Of a stretch of DNA of 64,000 bases, positions 9,424 through 18,733 are shown piece after piece. The notes below the pieces were generated by a model. It worked only from the letters and a program-made list of their open reading frames with translations, ran no database searches and was not told the origin of the DNA. Origin of the DNA: Collimonas arenae (GTDB taxonomy: Bacteria; Pseudomonadota; Gammaproteobacteria; Burkholderiales; Burkholderiaceae_D); assembly GCF_000786695.1 (NCBI RefSeq), contig NZ_CP009962.1:3534001-3598000 (forward strand), read 5' to 3'. Position 1 is the first letter of the stretch, and the number at the start of each line of letters is the position of its first letter. The position numbers and the translations under genes are program-made.

Positions 9424-10614
9424 ATGAAACGTGATTCAATAGCTTCCACCAGCAAAACCGAAACCGCCCCGCTCAACTCCAAACTTCCCCGCGTCGGCAC
9501 TACCATTTTCACGGTAATGTCGACTCTCGCGAGCGAAAAATCCGCGGTCAACCTGGGCCAGGGCTTCCCCGATTTCGACTGTGATCCGGCACTGGTCGAC
9601 GCCGTCAGCCACGCCATGAAAAGCGGCTTCAACCAGTATCCGCCGATGCCAGGCGTGCCAGCCCTGCGCCAGGCCATCGCCACCAAGATCGGCGTCGTCT
9701 ACGGCCATCAATACGATCCGGCCACCGATATCACGGTCACCGCCGGCGCCACCCAGGGCTTGCTGACAGCGATCATGTGCGCGGTCCATCCGGGCGACGA
9801 GGTCATCGTGATCGAGCCGGCCTATGACAGCTATGTACCGGCGATCGAACTGGCAGGCGGCAAACCGGTGCTGGTGCAGATGGTGCTTGGCGCGAACGGC
9901 TACAGCATCCCGTGGGACCGGATTGCGGCGGCGGTAAATTCGCGCACGCGGATGATCATGATCAACTCTCCACACAATCCGACCGGTAGCGTGTTGGGCC
10001 TGGCGGACATCGAAGCGCTGAAGACCATCGTGCGCGGCACCGACATCCTGATACTGTCGGACGAAGTCTATGAGCACATGGTGTTTGACGGCGCCCGCCA
10101 TGAATCGGTCTGCCGCCATCCCGAACTCGCCGCGCGTGCCTTCGTGGTCTCCAGCTTTGGCAAAACCTATCACGTCACCGGCTGGAAAATCGGCTATGTG
10201 GCGGCGCCGCCGGCGCTGTCGGCGGAATTCCGCAAGGTCCATCAATACTCCGTCTTTACCGTCAATACGCCGGTACAGCACGGGATTGCGCAATATATGC
10301 AAAATCCCGCCCCCTACCTTGATCTGCCGGCTTTCTATCAACGCAAGCGCGACCTGTTCCGCGACGGACTGAAAAATACCCGCTTCAAACTGCTGCCGGC
10401 GGACGGCACGTATTTCCTATGCGTCGATTACTCGGCCATTTCATCGTTGAGCGAAGCCGATTTTGCGATCTGGCTGACCTCGGAAATCGGCGTTGCGGCA
10501 ATTCCGGTCTCGGCGTTCTACCAGTCGCCGCGCGAATCGGGAATCGTCCGTTTCTGCTTTGCCAAACAAGACCAGACGCTGCAACTGGCGCTGGACCGGC
10601 TAGCAAAAATCTGA
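9424..10614 (+). CDS. PLP-dependent aminotransferase (methionine aminotransferase / YbdL type)
   Basis: A fold-type I class I/II aminotransferase of 396 residues if started at the ATG at 9424. Visible motifs are NLGQGFPDFDC, the PLP-contacting NSPHNPTGSVL and LSDEVYEHM, and SFGKTYHVTGWKIGYV with the Schiff-base lysine. The overall pattern is closest to E. coli YbdL and kynurenine aminotransferase-like enzymes that transaminate methionine and aromatic amino acids. The frame is open from 9265, but that would overlap the PIN gene and adds unconserved residues; ATG 9388 is another option. Confidence 0.88.
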   Translation: MKRDSIASTSKTETAPLNSKLPRVGTTIFTVMSTLASEKSAVNLGQGFPDFDCDPALVDAVSHAMKSGFNQYPPMPGVPALRQAIATKIGVVYGHQYDPATDITVTAGATQGLLTAIMCAVHPGDEVIVIEPAYDSYVPAIELAGGKPVLVQMVLGANGYSIPWDRIAAAVNSRTRMIMINSPHNPTGSVLGLADIEALKTIVRGTDILILSDEVYEHMVFDGARHESVCRHPELAARAFVVSSFGKTYHVTGWKIGYVAAPPALSAEFRKVHQYSVFTVNTPVQHGIAQYMQNPAPYLDLPAFYQRKRDLFRDGLKNTRFKLLPADGTYFLCVDYSAISSLSEADFAIWLTSEIGVAAIPVSAFYQSPRESGIVRFCFAKQDQTLQLALDRLAKI

Positions 10615-10665
10615 CCAAACCGTAATCACATTACAAGCCGTAACTCACAATAAAAGGAAACCATC

Positions 10666-11358
10666 ATGATCGACGTCTATAGCTGGGCTACTCCAAACGG
10701 CCACAAAATCCACATCATGCTGGAAGAACTTGACCTGCCGTACCGAGCGCACGCCGTTGATATCGGCGCAGGCGACCAGTTCAAGCCGGATTTCCTGTCG
10801 ATTTCGCCGAACAACAAGATTCCGGCCATCGTCGATGCCGACGGTCCGGACGGCAAGCCGATTTCATTGTTTGAATCGGGGGCAATCCTGATTTACCTGG
10901 CAAGCAAGAGCGGCAAATTTCTCGGTCATACCGACCGCGAGAAATTCAATACCTTGCAATGGCTGATGTTCCAGATGGGCGGCGTTGGACCGATGTTGGG
11001 CCAGACTCACCATTTCCGCATCTACGCACCCGAAAAAATTGAATACGCAGTCAATCGCTATACCAACGAAGCCAAGCGCATCTATGGCGTCATCGACAAG
11101 CAATTGTCGCAGCACCCCTATTTGGCCGGCAATGAATATACGATCGCGGACATCGCCACTTTCCCGTGGATTCGCTCCTGGAAAAACCAGGGTATCGAAA
11201 TGAGCGACTATCCTCACCTGAAAGCCTGGTTCGACACCATTAGCGAACGGCCGGCGGTCAAGCGTGGCGTCGAAGTGCTGGCATCGGCACGCAAACCGCT
11301 GACGGATGACAAGGCAAGGGATATCCTGTTTGGCAGCCAGCAGTATCAGAAACGATAA
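10666..11358 (+). CDS. Glutathione S-transferase family protein (YfcG/YghU-like)
   Basis: The 230-residue protein has an N-terminal thioredoxin-like domain with YSWATPNGHKI, the substitution of the usual Ser/Cys by Thr-Pro-Asn seen in YfcG, and the SPNNKIPAI and FESGAILIYLA glutathione-binding motifs, then an all-helical C-terminal domain with NEYTIADIATFPW. YfcG-type proteins reduce disulfides with two bound glutathiones. AAAGGAAA precedes the ATG. It lies 51 bases after the aminotransferase on the same strand. Confidence 0.92.
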   Translation: MIDVYSWATPNGHKIHIMLEELDLPYRAHAVDIGAGDQFKPDFLSISPNNKIPAIVDADGPDGKPISLFESGAILIYLASKSGKFLGHTDREKFNTLQWLMFQMGGVGPMLGQTHHFRIYAPEKIEYAVNRYTNEAKRIYGVIDKQLSQHPYLAGNEYTIADIATFPWIRSWKNQGIEMSDYPHLKAWFDTISERPAVKRGVEVLASARKPLTDDKARDILFGSQQYQKR

Positions 11359-11407
11359 GCAAGCCGTAAAGACGGGCTGGGGAAAACGCCCCCCAGCTGA
11401 CGCAAAT

Positions 11408-11977
11408 TCAAGGCCGGGGTTCAGGATAGCCGACAAGCAGTATTTCCAATTCATCCAGGCCCGCCGGCGTCATGAAGGTGACAGTCTCCCCCTCATGCGC
11501 CTTGGTCAGGGCGCGCGCCACGGGTGAAATCCAACTGATTTTTCCGTGCAAGGGATCAAGCTCGTCGATGCCGACGATGGTCACGGTATGCTCCTCACCC
11601 GCTAAATTCTGATAAGTAACCGTAGCGCCGAAAAACACCTGGTCACGGCCGTGATGCACGCTTGGATCGACCACTTCGGCCAGGTCAAGGCGCTTGGTTA
11701 AAAAGCGGATCCTGCGGTCGATTTCGCGCAAGCGCCGCTTGCCATAAATATAATCGCCGTTCTCCGAACGGTCGCCGTTGGAGGCGGCCCAGGACACAAT
11801 CCGCACCACCTCGGGCCGGTCGACGTCGATCAGGCGCAACAACTCGTCTTTCATGCGCTGATAGCCTGCAGGCGTCATGTAATTCTTTGTGCCAGGCGGG
11901 ATCGGCGGCAATCCGAATTCCAGATCATCGTCATCGCCTTCTGATTCTTTAACAAATGCCTTGTTCATAGCTGACAT
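11408..11977 (-). CDS. greB: Transcription elongation factor GreB
   Basis: GreB rescues backtracked RNA polymerase by stimulating cleavage of the nascent transcript through the secondary channel. The protein (189 residues) has the N-terminal coiled-coil with YMTPAGYQRMKDEL and an acidic tip (ENGDYIYGKRRLREIDRRIRFL), and the C-terminal FKBP-like domain with ISWISPVARAL and TVTFMTPAGLDELEIL. The ATG at 11977 is preceded by GGAT. It converges with the glutathione transferase gene. Confidence 0.92.
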   Translation of the reverse strand: MSAMNKAFVKESEGDDDDLEFGLPPIPPGTKNYMTPAGYQRMKDELLRLIDVDRPEVVRIVSWAASNGDRSENGDYIYGKRRLREIDRRIRFLTKRLDLAEVVDPSVHHGRDQVFFGATVTYQNLAGEEHTVTIVGIDELDPLHGKISWISPVARALTKAHEGETVTFMTPAGLDELEILLVGYPEPRP

Positions 11978-12097
11978 TGTAGATCCAATTACACCCCGGC
12001 TGGCGATTTTGCCCTCGGGCGGGAGCTTTGCCGCCTCGGCAATATGGTAAAGTCAGCCCGGTGCAATGTTGCCCGAGCCGACCCAAAATTCCGTTAT

Positions 12098-13030
12098 ATG
12101 CCTGCCAATTCTTCCAGCAACGCCTCCCGCCAGCCTGCACCCTTTCGCATTGGCCTCGCCACCAGCCGTAGCCACCAGCACGGCCAGGAGTCGGCGCTGG
12201 CGCAGCTGCTTAACGGCAGCCGTCATATCATCGAACAACATCTACAGCCGCAACTGATCGTGGTCGGACGGACGCTGGATGCGATGGAACAATTGGGTTT
12301 ATTGAAAGACTATCCGCATATCGAACGCTTCCCATACGGCCGCCATGGCGGCCTGATGAAACTGGTGTCGCGGGTGGTCGATGCCGATCCGGCGCGAACC
12401 CTGGACGCAGTGATCTACCTGATGGATCCGGTTGATCCCTCCTCCACTTTTCCGGAGGCGGTGGCCCTGAAACGGCAATGCGTGATTCATGGCAAACCGT
12501 TCCTGTCGACGCTGGCTGGCGCCCGCGAATGGCTGGAACTGGAAGCAATGGCAGTTGGCGCCGCACCGAACCCGCAGCTCGACCCGAGCTTCGACCTGGC
12601 GCAGGAAGGCATCGCTCTGATCGCCCACGACGCCATGAAGGAACGCATGCTGGACATCGCAGAACGCCATTTTGCCTTATTGGATCAATTTGCCTTCCGT
12701 TGCGCCACCGGCACCACCGGCAGCCTGCTCAACAAGCTGGCGCAAAAGATTAAGGGAGAAGAAGCCGGACGCAACTGGGTCAAGCCTTTCCTCAGCGGCC
12801 CTCTCGGAGGCGACGCCCAAATCGCTGAGCTGATCCTGGATCGCCAGCAATGCCGGCGTGTCCTGTTCCTGGAAGATCCCCATGTGGCGCGCCAGCATGA
12901 GGCCGATATCCAGCTGCTGGAACGCGCTGCCCGCACCGTCACCGACTATGCCCTGTGCATCAGCGATGCCGAATGCGGTGAGCGCTGGCTGAGCTTGCTG
13001 CAGCAACGCGCTGCATCGGTCAAACCCTAA
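12098..13030 (+). CDS. Tandem methylglyoxal-synthase-domain protein
   Basis: This 310-residue protein appears to hold two methylglyoxal-synthase-like domains. The C-terminal one (about 168-300) keeps the family motifs: IALIAHD (H177, D178), ATGTTG, SGPLGGD (D239) and RQHEAD (H267, D270), matching the catalytic residues of E. coli MgsA, which converts dihydroxyacetone phosphate to methylglyoxal. The N-terminal one (about 15-150) has the same order of elements but the GG-Asp position is GGL (L86) and the His/Asp positions read SSTFPE, so it should be inactive. Classic MgsA is about 152 residues with one domain. The start at 12098 is a choice; ATG 12044 is in frame. Confidence 0.82.
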   Translation: MPANSSSNASRQPAPFRIGLATSRSHQHGQESALAQLLNGSRHIIEQHLQPQLIVVGRTLDAMEQLGLLKDYPHIERFPYGRHGGLMKLVSRVVDADPARTLDAVIYLMDPVDPSSTFPEAVALKRQCVIHGKPFLSTLAGAREWLELEAMAVGAAPNPQLDPSFDLAQEGIALIAHDAMKERMLDIAERHFALLDQFAFRCATGTTGSLLNKLAQKIKGEEAGRNWVKPFLSGPLGGDAQIAELILDRQQCRRVLFLEDPHVARQHEADIQLLERAARTVTDYALCISDAECGERWLSLLQQRAASVKP

Positions 13031-13043
13031 TCAGCACCGGCGG

Positions 13044-14072
13044 TCACTGGTAGCTGACCGTGAAAGTCGCCGTACCATTGGCCGGCCCGGTGGTAATGGC
13101 GCCGGCAGTCTGGTAATACCTGGCCGTGAACGGCACCACATACTGGATATCGGCGGAAGGCCCGACCGTCGCGGCAGTGCCGAACTTCACCGGCTGGCTG
13201 TTTTTATCCAGTATCTGGATACCGACGCCGGTCGCCACGCCTGTGCCCTGCGTCAACTGCAATACTCCTGCCTTGTTTGAGGGGTCCTGGGTGGCCGACA
13301 GACTCAGCAAAATCGTGTTTTGCGCATTCTCGCCACTCTGGCAATTGAGCTTGATATTGAAAGGCTGGTTGCCTGCAGGTGTATCGATGCCTTTGAAACT
13401 CCCGGTCGAGACGGAGCCGAAATTCACTACCACATTCTTCGAGCCCGCATCCACCGTACATGAAGGAGTAATGATGGTAATGCCATTGCCGGACAAGATC
13501 GAGGTGATCGCGGATTTGCCATCGCCATTGCCGACATAGGTGGTGTATGTGCCAGAGGCCAGCGGTCCGTTACCGGTCTTGGCGGCGATCTTAATCAACT
13601 CTACCGTAAAATAAGAAGGGCTTTGAAACACTACGTTGGTCGTAGTGCTCCAGGTCAGCACATGCGGATAGTAAGTCTGGCCAATTCCTGTAATCTGGCG
13701 AGACAAGCGAATCCCGACGCCGGCGACCGCCGTTGTATAGACATTTGGCATACCCGGCACAGGTGTACCTTGCAGCATGCTGCCGGTCGCCGTGCCGCCG
13801 CCGACGCAGGTCCATGCCGGCTCTGATGCCCCGGAAATCGGGATCGTGAACTGTTTCGGTGGAATGATGGCGCCGCCAATCGCCAGGTTGTTGGGAATGA
13901 CCACCGTGCCGATATCCATCTGGATGATTTTCTCGGTGGCGCCGGCCGGCCGCACGCAAGCGGCCTTCGCATCGCTGATAAAGAACAGCGACAGCAACGC
14001 CAACAATCCCAGCGACGCCAGCCATGCCAAAACACCATTGAACCTGGCGATCGTTGTTTGTGCTCTCTTCAT
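13044..14072 (-). CDS. Fimbrial adhesin-like two-domain subunit (second copy)
   Basis: A 342-residue exported protein with a signal peptide ending near DAKA. An N-terminal domain (to about residue 200) starts with KIIQMDIGTVVIPN and contains PVPGMPNVYTTAVAGVGIRLSRQ; a C-terminal pilin domain follows (ITPSCTVDAGSKNVVVNFGSV with cysteines, ending in the alternating TATFTVSYQ donor-accepting strand). This lectin-plus-pilin layout is that of tip adhesins of chaperone-usher pili. It closely resembles the neighbouring upstream gene and is the last gene of the operon. AGGAA precedes the ATG at 14072. Confidence 0.88.
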   Translation of the reverse strand: MKRAQTTIARFNGVLAWLASLGLLALLSLFFISDAKAACVRPAGATEKIIQMDIGTVVIPNNLAIGGAIIPPKQFTIPISGASEPAWTCVGGGTATGSMLQGTPVPGMPNVYTTAVAGVGIRLSRQITGIGQTYYPHVLTWSTTTNVVFQSPSYFTVELIKIAAKTGNGPLASGTYTTYVGNGDGKSAITSILSGNGITIITPSCTVDAGSKNVVVNFGSVSTGSFKGIDTPAGNQPFNIKLNCQSGENAQNTILLSLSATQDPSNKAGVLQLTQGTGVATGVGIQILDKNSQPVKFGTAATVGPSADIQYVVPFTARYYQTAGAITTGPANGTATFTVSYQ

Positions 14073-14126
14073 GCATTCCTCATTTGCCGGGCTTCGCCCT
14101 ATTGACCAATTAAAGCAGTACCGCCA

Positions 14127-15149
14127 CTACTGGTATTCGATGGTGAAAGTTGCCGCGCCATTGGCCTGCCCAGTGGTGATCTTTGCTGCAGTCTGGTAGT
14201 AGCGGGCCGTGTATGGCACCACGTACTGGATATCGGCAGACGGACCAACGATAGCGGCTGTACCGAATACCACCGGAGCGCCGTTTTTATCCAGGATCTG
14301 GATCCCTACGCCTGTCGCCACACCGGCACCCTGCGTCAGTTGCATCACGCCAGGGCTATTCGACGGATCCGCGGTTGCCGTCATGTTCAGCAAAATGGTG
14401 TTCTGAGCATTTTCGCCGCGTTGGCAATTGAGCTTGATATTGAAAGGCTGGCTGCCAGCAGGCGAACCAACACCTTTGAAACTCCCAGTGGAAACGGAAC
14501 CCAAGTTCACCACCACATTCTTCGATCCGGCGTCGACTGTGCACGATGGAGTGATGATGGTGATGCCGTTGCCGGACAAGATCGAGGTGATGGCGGATAT
14601 GTTGTCGCCGTTGCCGACATAGGTAGTATAGGTGCCCGCCGCCAGTGGCCCGTTACCGGTCTTGTTAGCCGTTTTGATCAGCTCGACAGTGAAATACGAC
14701 GGGCTTCGGAACACTGCATTAGTGCCGTTGGCAATATTGATGACGTGGGGATAATAAGTCTGCCCTATGCCCGTAATCTGACGCGACAGTCTGATGCCGA
14801 CGCCGGTCACCGCGGTGGTATAAACGTTAGGCATGCCGGCCACCGGCGAACCTTGCAGCATGCTGCCGGTAACATAACCGCCGCCGTTGCTGCAAATCCA
14901 CGACGTTTCGGTTGCTCCACTGATAGGAATGGTGAAACTCTTGGTGGCGAAAACAGCACCAATGGCGGCGGTGTTCGGGATCACCACCGTTCCCATGTCC
15001 ATCTGGATGATTTTCTCGGTGGCGCCGGGGGACCGAAAGCACGCGGCCTGCGCACTGGCTGCGCTCAGTAGTACAGCGACAGAAAGCGCCATCCATGCCA
15101 GAGCCTGCCTGATGCCTCCGGCTTTATTTAACGATAGTTTCGTGGTCAT
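14127..15149 (-). CDS. Fimbrial adhesin-like two-domain subunit (first copy)
   Basis: The product (340 residues from the ATG at 15149) is a paralogue of the next gene. It has a signal peptide ending ASAQA, then CFRSPGATEKIIQMDMGTV, the shared SPYFTVELIKTANKTGNGPLAAGTYTTYVGNGD block, and a C-terminal pilin domain ending TFTIEYQ. The ATG overlaps the usher stop codon in ATGA, suggesting coupled translation; ATG 15155 is two codons upstream. As a two-domain FimH-type protein it probably sits at the pilus tip and binds a receptor that cannot be named from sequence. Confidence 0.88.
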   Translation of the reverse strand: MTTKLSLNKAGGIRQALAWMALSVAVLLSAASAQAACFRSPGATEKIIQMDMGTVVIPNTAAIGAVFATKSFTIPISGATETSWICSNGGGYVTGSMLQGSPVAGMPNVYTTAVTGVGIRLSRQITGIGQTYYPHVINIANGTNAVFRSPSYFTVELIKTANKTGNGPLAAGTYTTYVGNGDNISAITSILSGNGITIITPSCTVDAGSKNVVVNLGSVSTGSFKGVGSPAGSQPFNIKLNCQRGENAQNTILLNMTATADPSNSPGVMQLTQGAGVATGVGIQILDKNGAPVVFGTAAIVGPSADIQYVVPYTARYYQTAAKITTGQANGAATFTIEYQ

Positions 15150-17725
15150 TCGCATTGTCCATTCAACTCGCGGATCGGAGCCGGATTTTTCTCGGCCGGC
15201 ACCTGGTATTTGATACTGCACTGTTCAGCCGCGCCCTGGCCCCATTTCACGCTCAATACGCCCGCTTCCTTGGCTCCCGTGATGAAGGTTTGGCCCTCGC
15301 TGCCGACGATGCCCATCTGCTGTCCTTTTTCGTTTTCAACCTTGGCGCCGAACGGCAACGGCTTGCCGTCTTTGTCGCTCAGGTTCAACATGATGCGCAA
15401 GCCAATCGATGTCTCGAACTTCGCCAGCACCACCGCACCGCGGGTCGGCACCACGTCCAATGCCGCATTCTTGATTTCGACGTTGTCGCCCAGATCCTCG
15501 GTACGCACCGCCACACGGTTGATCCGATACGGACTGAGATTGGCCAGCACTGCGTTGCCACGGCTATCGGTGCGTACACCCGGATAAACTTCAAAGCCGA
15601 CATTCGCGGCGTCCGGCGCTTCCACCAGCGCCATAGTTTCCCCCAAAGGCTGTGACAGAGTAACGCCACCGCCATGCACCACCACGCCGCCGGCCAGGCC
15701 CAGGGTAGTCTGGCCGTAGCCGGAACCCTGCGCGCGGCCGAAATCGACCCGGCCGTATTGCGCCAGATAACTGGCAGAAGCACTACCGCTGTTGTCGCTC
15801 TGGTTCGAATGCGCGGCCGTAACGTTATACGTCAGGCGGCCGTCTTCCAGGGTGGAACCGTAGACGCTCGCCTGCTGCGTCACTTCGCCGTTGTTGCCCT
15901 TGGCTACCGTGTAACGCGCGTAGGATCGGCTATCGCCCAGCGGAATCGACACGGTGGCCATCAACTGCCGGTTCGACGGTCCGTAGATATTGCTGCTGTA
16001 GTTATAGAAAATACTATAGTTGAGCTGCTTGTAAAAATTCGAATAGCCAATCTGGATCAGGCGCGTTTTTTGATCGGTGCCCCAATAGCTTTGCTGTTGT
16101 GCCGAAGCGTAGGCGGTGCCGCCCTTGCTGCCCAGCTGTTGGGCCAGTTCCAGCTGCAACTGGCTGCGACGGTTGTTGAGCACCTGGCCGGTTTGCAGGT
16201 CCTGCATTTGCGCCGCTTCCTGGAATGTACGGAAGCCGCCGGTGGAATAACGATAACCTGCCATGCGCACGCTGGTGCCGTAGTTCTCAAAGGATTTTGC
16301 GTACAAAAAGCGTAGCGACTGGCCGTCGTAACTCTGGTTGAACGGTCCTTTGGTGTGAGCTTGCGACAAGTCTGCAGAGATCGCGCCGAAGTCGCGCAAA
16401 TTCTTGCCTGCACCGATCAGCACGGATTGGTAAACATCCGACGCAATCAGGCCACCGTACACCGAGTATTCCTTGCCCAAACCACGCGCCAGCGTGCCCT
16501 GCACAAAGTTCGGCTTGGCGTTGCCGGAACCGGTATTGAAGGCCGAATAACCGTTACGATACTGCCCCCCGGTCACGCTGTAGCGCCAGACGCCTTCGCG
16601 CAACAAGGTCGGCACCGCCGAGAACGCCTGGCGGAATTTGGTTTCGCGGCCATCGGCTTCGGTAATCGTCACTTCCAGATCGCCGCTGGTCGACGTTGGA
16701 TACAAATCGTCCAGCACAAACGGGCCGGGCGCAACGTAAGTGCTGTACACCACGAAACCGTTCTGGCGCACCGTGACTCGGGCGTTGGTTTGCGCCACGC
16801 CACGGATGGTCGGTGCGTAGCCTTGCTGGCTGTCCGGCAACATGCCATCGTCGGAGGCCAGCTGAACGCCGCGGAACTGGAAGGCATCGAAGAAATTACC
16901 GGGCGTGGTGCTGTCGCCGATGGTCAACTGGCCTTTCAACGAAGTGATATCGCGCTGCAGGTAGGAAGTCACCGACTGCCAATGGCCTTCACCGTCAACG
17001 CCGCGGTTATAGGTCGAGAAATTGCGGAAGCGCCAATCACCCAGGTTGAAGCCGCCACGCAGGCCTGCATACAAGGTATTGCGTGTCTGCGTGGTCGCGG
17101 TGCCGGGGTTGGCGTTGAAATCGGTGATGCTGTTATTGATCGTGTTGCCGCCGTCATAGCGTGCTGCGGACAACTGATAATCCAGCATGGCGACATTGAT
17201 GCCTTTGTCCCATTTGTCGGGACTGATGGCGCCGCGTGCCTGACGCTTCATGGCGGCTTGCGGAATGCTGATCGTCAAGAGCAGTTTCTCGCCATTGTAG
17301 GAAACACTGGAACCGGGAATCGCCTTCGCCAGGTCGACGCATTGGTCGCCGGCCGCCATCAGGGCCGGGAATACTTCAATCTTGACGCCCCAGCCCTCCA
17401 GCATGCTGCGCGTGATGCAAGCCTGGGCATTCTTGTTGCCAACCTGGCCGTCATCCTTCTCCTTGTCGACGAAAATCACCTGGCTCTGCCCAACGCTGCT
17501 TTCATTGAGGCTGACGTCAACCAGATAACTACCAGGCAGAACCCGATTGCCGAACGCGAACAGGGACAAATCGGCGCGGCTTTGTTCACCGCCGATATCC
17601 AGAAATTGCTCGTTGAATACCGAGCCGCCCTGGCCTTGTGCGTGCGCCACCTGCGCCAGCACGGCCAGCGTAATTGCCGACAGTGCCAAGCGTATCGGTT
17701 TGCGTTGATGCGACAATCTGATCAC
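15146..17725 (-). CDS. Outer-membrane usher protein (FimD/PapC family)
   Basis: An 859-residue usher that exports and assembles chaperone-bound pilins at the outer membrane. A signal peptide ends near AHAQ. The N-terminal chaperone-binding domain contains FNEQFLDIGGEQSRADLSLF; the barrel region has RRNTLYAGLRGGFNLGDWRFRN-like strands and the plug sequence YAPTIRGVAQTNARVTVRQNG; the C-terminal domain has GGVVVHGGGVTLSQPLGE and the LPFGA motif. Start is GTG at 17725, preceded by AGGGAAA. It overlaps the downstream adhesin gene by four bases. Confidence 0.96.
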   Translation of the reverse strand: MIRLSHQRKPIRLALSAITLAVLAQVAHAQGQGGSVFNEQFLDIGGEQSRADLSLFAFGNRVLPGSYLVDVSLNESSVGQSQVIFVDKEKDDGQVGNKNAQACITRSMLEGWGVKIEVFPALMAAGDQCVDLAKAIPGSSVSYNGEKLLLTISIPQAAMKRQARGAISPDKWDKGINVAMLDYQLSAARYDGGNTINNSITDFNANPGTATTQTRNTLYAGLRGGFNLGDWRFRNFSTYNRGVDGEGHWQSVTSYLQRDITSLKGQLTIGDSTTPGNFFDAFQFRGVQLASDDGMLPDSQQGYAPTIRGVAQTNARVTVRQNGFVVYSTYVAPGPFVLDDLYPTSTSGDLEVTITEADGRETKFRQAFSAVPTLLREGVWRYSVTGGQYRNGYSAFNTGSGNAKPNFVQGTLARGLGKEYSVYGGLIASDVYQSVLIGAGKNLRDFGAISADLSQAHTKGPFNQSYDGQSLRFLYAKSFENYGTSVRMAGYRYSTGGFRTFQEAAQMQDLQTGQVLNNRRSQLQLELAQQLGSKGGTAYASAQQQSYWGTDQKTRLIQIGYSNFYKQLNYSIFYNYSSNIYGPSNRQLMATVSIPLGDSRSYARYTVAKGNNGEVTQQASVYGSTLEDGRLTYNVTAAHSNQSDNSGSASASYLAQYGRVDFGRAQGSGYGQTTLGLAGGVVVHGGGVTLSQPLGETMALVEAPDAANVGFEVYPGVRTDSRGNAVLANLSPYRINRVAVRTEDLGDNVEIKNAALDVVPTRGAVVLAKFETSIGLRIMLNLSDKDGKPLPFGAKVENEKGQQMGIVGSEGQTFITGAKEAGVLSVKWGQGAAEQCSIKYQVPAEKNPAPIRELNGQCE

Positions 17726-17815
17726 AGCTTTCCCTTCCTTTGTTTCTGCCTTGCGCGGCAGGCTGACTTGCCTTGACAGGATCTAGTGGTAGTTACCTGG
17801 GAGATGACGAAGGCG

Positions 17816-18595
17816 TTACTTACCTGCGGCCGGTACGGCTGCAGGAACAGCCGGCTGCGGCGGCTGTGGCGCGGCAGCGCTGCCAACCGCTACCTTGGTC
17901 GCCACTTCCGGCGATTCGCCACCGTAGTCGTTGATCGTGGTGTAACTGACATCAATCGCCTGCGGCACGCCAATCGTGGTCAACGAAAAATCGCTGGCGC
18001 CGAAAGGCGGCACCATGCCAGCCTTGGTCTGCTCTTTGTTGCCGTTGATTTTGAAACCAGTAAACGTGATGTTGTAGGCGCTCGGGTTGTTGACCCTGAG
18101 CGCGGCGCCTTTACCGTTTTCGCCAGGCACCACGGAAAATGTGGCCAGGCCAGACGCTTCGCCAGGTTTGCCTGCCAGGCCGACTGGCCGGTAAAACACC
18201 TTGATGCGGGTGCGCACAGCGACTTGCAGCACATTCGGCTGGTCCGATTTTTCAGGTATTTCCTTGACGTTGAGCCAGAACACCGATTCGCGGTCAGCCG
18301 GCAAATCGCCGCCAACGCGGACGATACGCAAAATGTTTTGATCGCCCGGGTCCATCCGTGACAGGGGTGGCGTCACTAGCAGCGGCGTCTTGTTCTTGCC
18401 TTCGCCAGCGTCGATCCAAGTTTGCACCACATAAGGCGAGGTGCCCGTGTTTTTCAAGGGAATCGACGCTTGCCGGTCCTTCTCGCCGAAGATCACCCGG
18501 GTGCCGCCCAGCTCCACGCTGGCATTCGCAGTCAGCGCACTGAATGCCAGCACGCCGCCGGCTAGCGCGGATGTAAAAAGTCGTTGATTCAACAT
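17816..18595 (-). CDS. Periplasmic pilus assembly chaperone (PapD/FimC family)
   Basis: A 259-residue PapD-like chaperone. After a signal peptide (ending ANAS), the first Ig-like domain has GTRVIFGEKDRQASIPLKNTG, with the conserved arginine and TPPLSRMDPGDQNILRIVR, followed by ESVFWLNVKEIP, the classic chaperone signature, and KVFYRPVGL. It caps pilin subunits by donor-strand complementation. An unusual proline/alanine-rich tail (about the last 25 residues, PQPPQPAVPAAVPAAGK) follows domain 2. GAGG precedes the ATG. Confidence 0.95.
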   Translation of the reverse strand: MLNQRLFTSALAGGVLAFSALTANASVELGGTRVIFGEKDRQASIPLKNTGTSPYVVQTWIDAGEGKNKTPLLVTPPLSRMDPGDQNILRIVRVGGDLPADRESVFWLNVKEIPEKSDQPNVLQVAVRTRIKVFYRPVGLAGKPGEASGLATFSVVPGENGKGAALRVNNPSAYNITFTGFKINGNKEQTKAGMVPPFGASDFSLTTIGVPQAIDVSYTTINDYGGESPEVATKVAVGSAAAPQPPQPAVPAAVPAAGK

Positions 18596-18690
18596 GGAAG
18601 GCCTCGTCTGTCAAAATGTTCTATGCACAAATTTCTAAGCAAGCACAAGACGCTCTCACGTGCTCACAAATTGGTGCATGGATGTTGCGG

Positions 18691-18733
18691 AAAAATGATG
18701 GTCGGCTGCCGCTACCGTTGCGGCAAGCCGGCC
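18691..18733 (-). terminator. Terminator-like hairpin between pilin and chaperone genes
   Basis: On the minus strand a 13-bp stem with a single bulged base (arms 18720-18733 and 18700-18712, 7-base loop) is followed after four bases by TTTTT (the A run at 18691-18695 on the plus strand). It lies 100 bases after the pilin stop and before the chaperone ATG. Such a partial terminator would let abundant pilin message end early while less read-through supplies chaperone and usher. A further palindrome, CGCCATGCATGGCG, lies upstream at 18778-18791. Confidence 0.6.

Noticed and set aside
11376..11397. Terminator between the glutathione transferase gene and greB
   Set aside because: A 7-bp GCTGGGG/CCCCAGC stem exists, but it has no T run on either side and is short, so it was not called.
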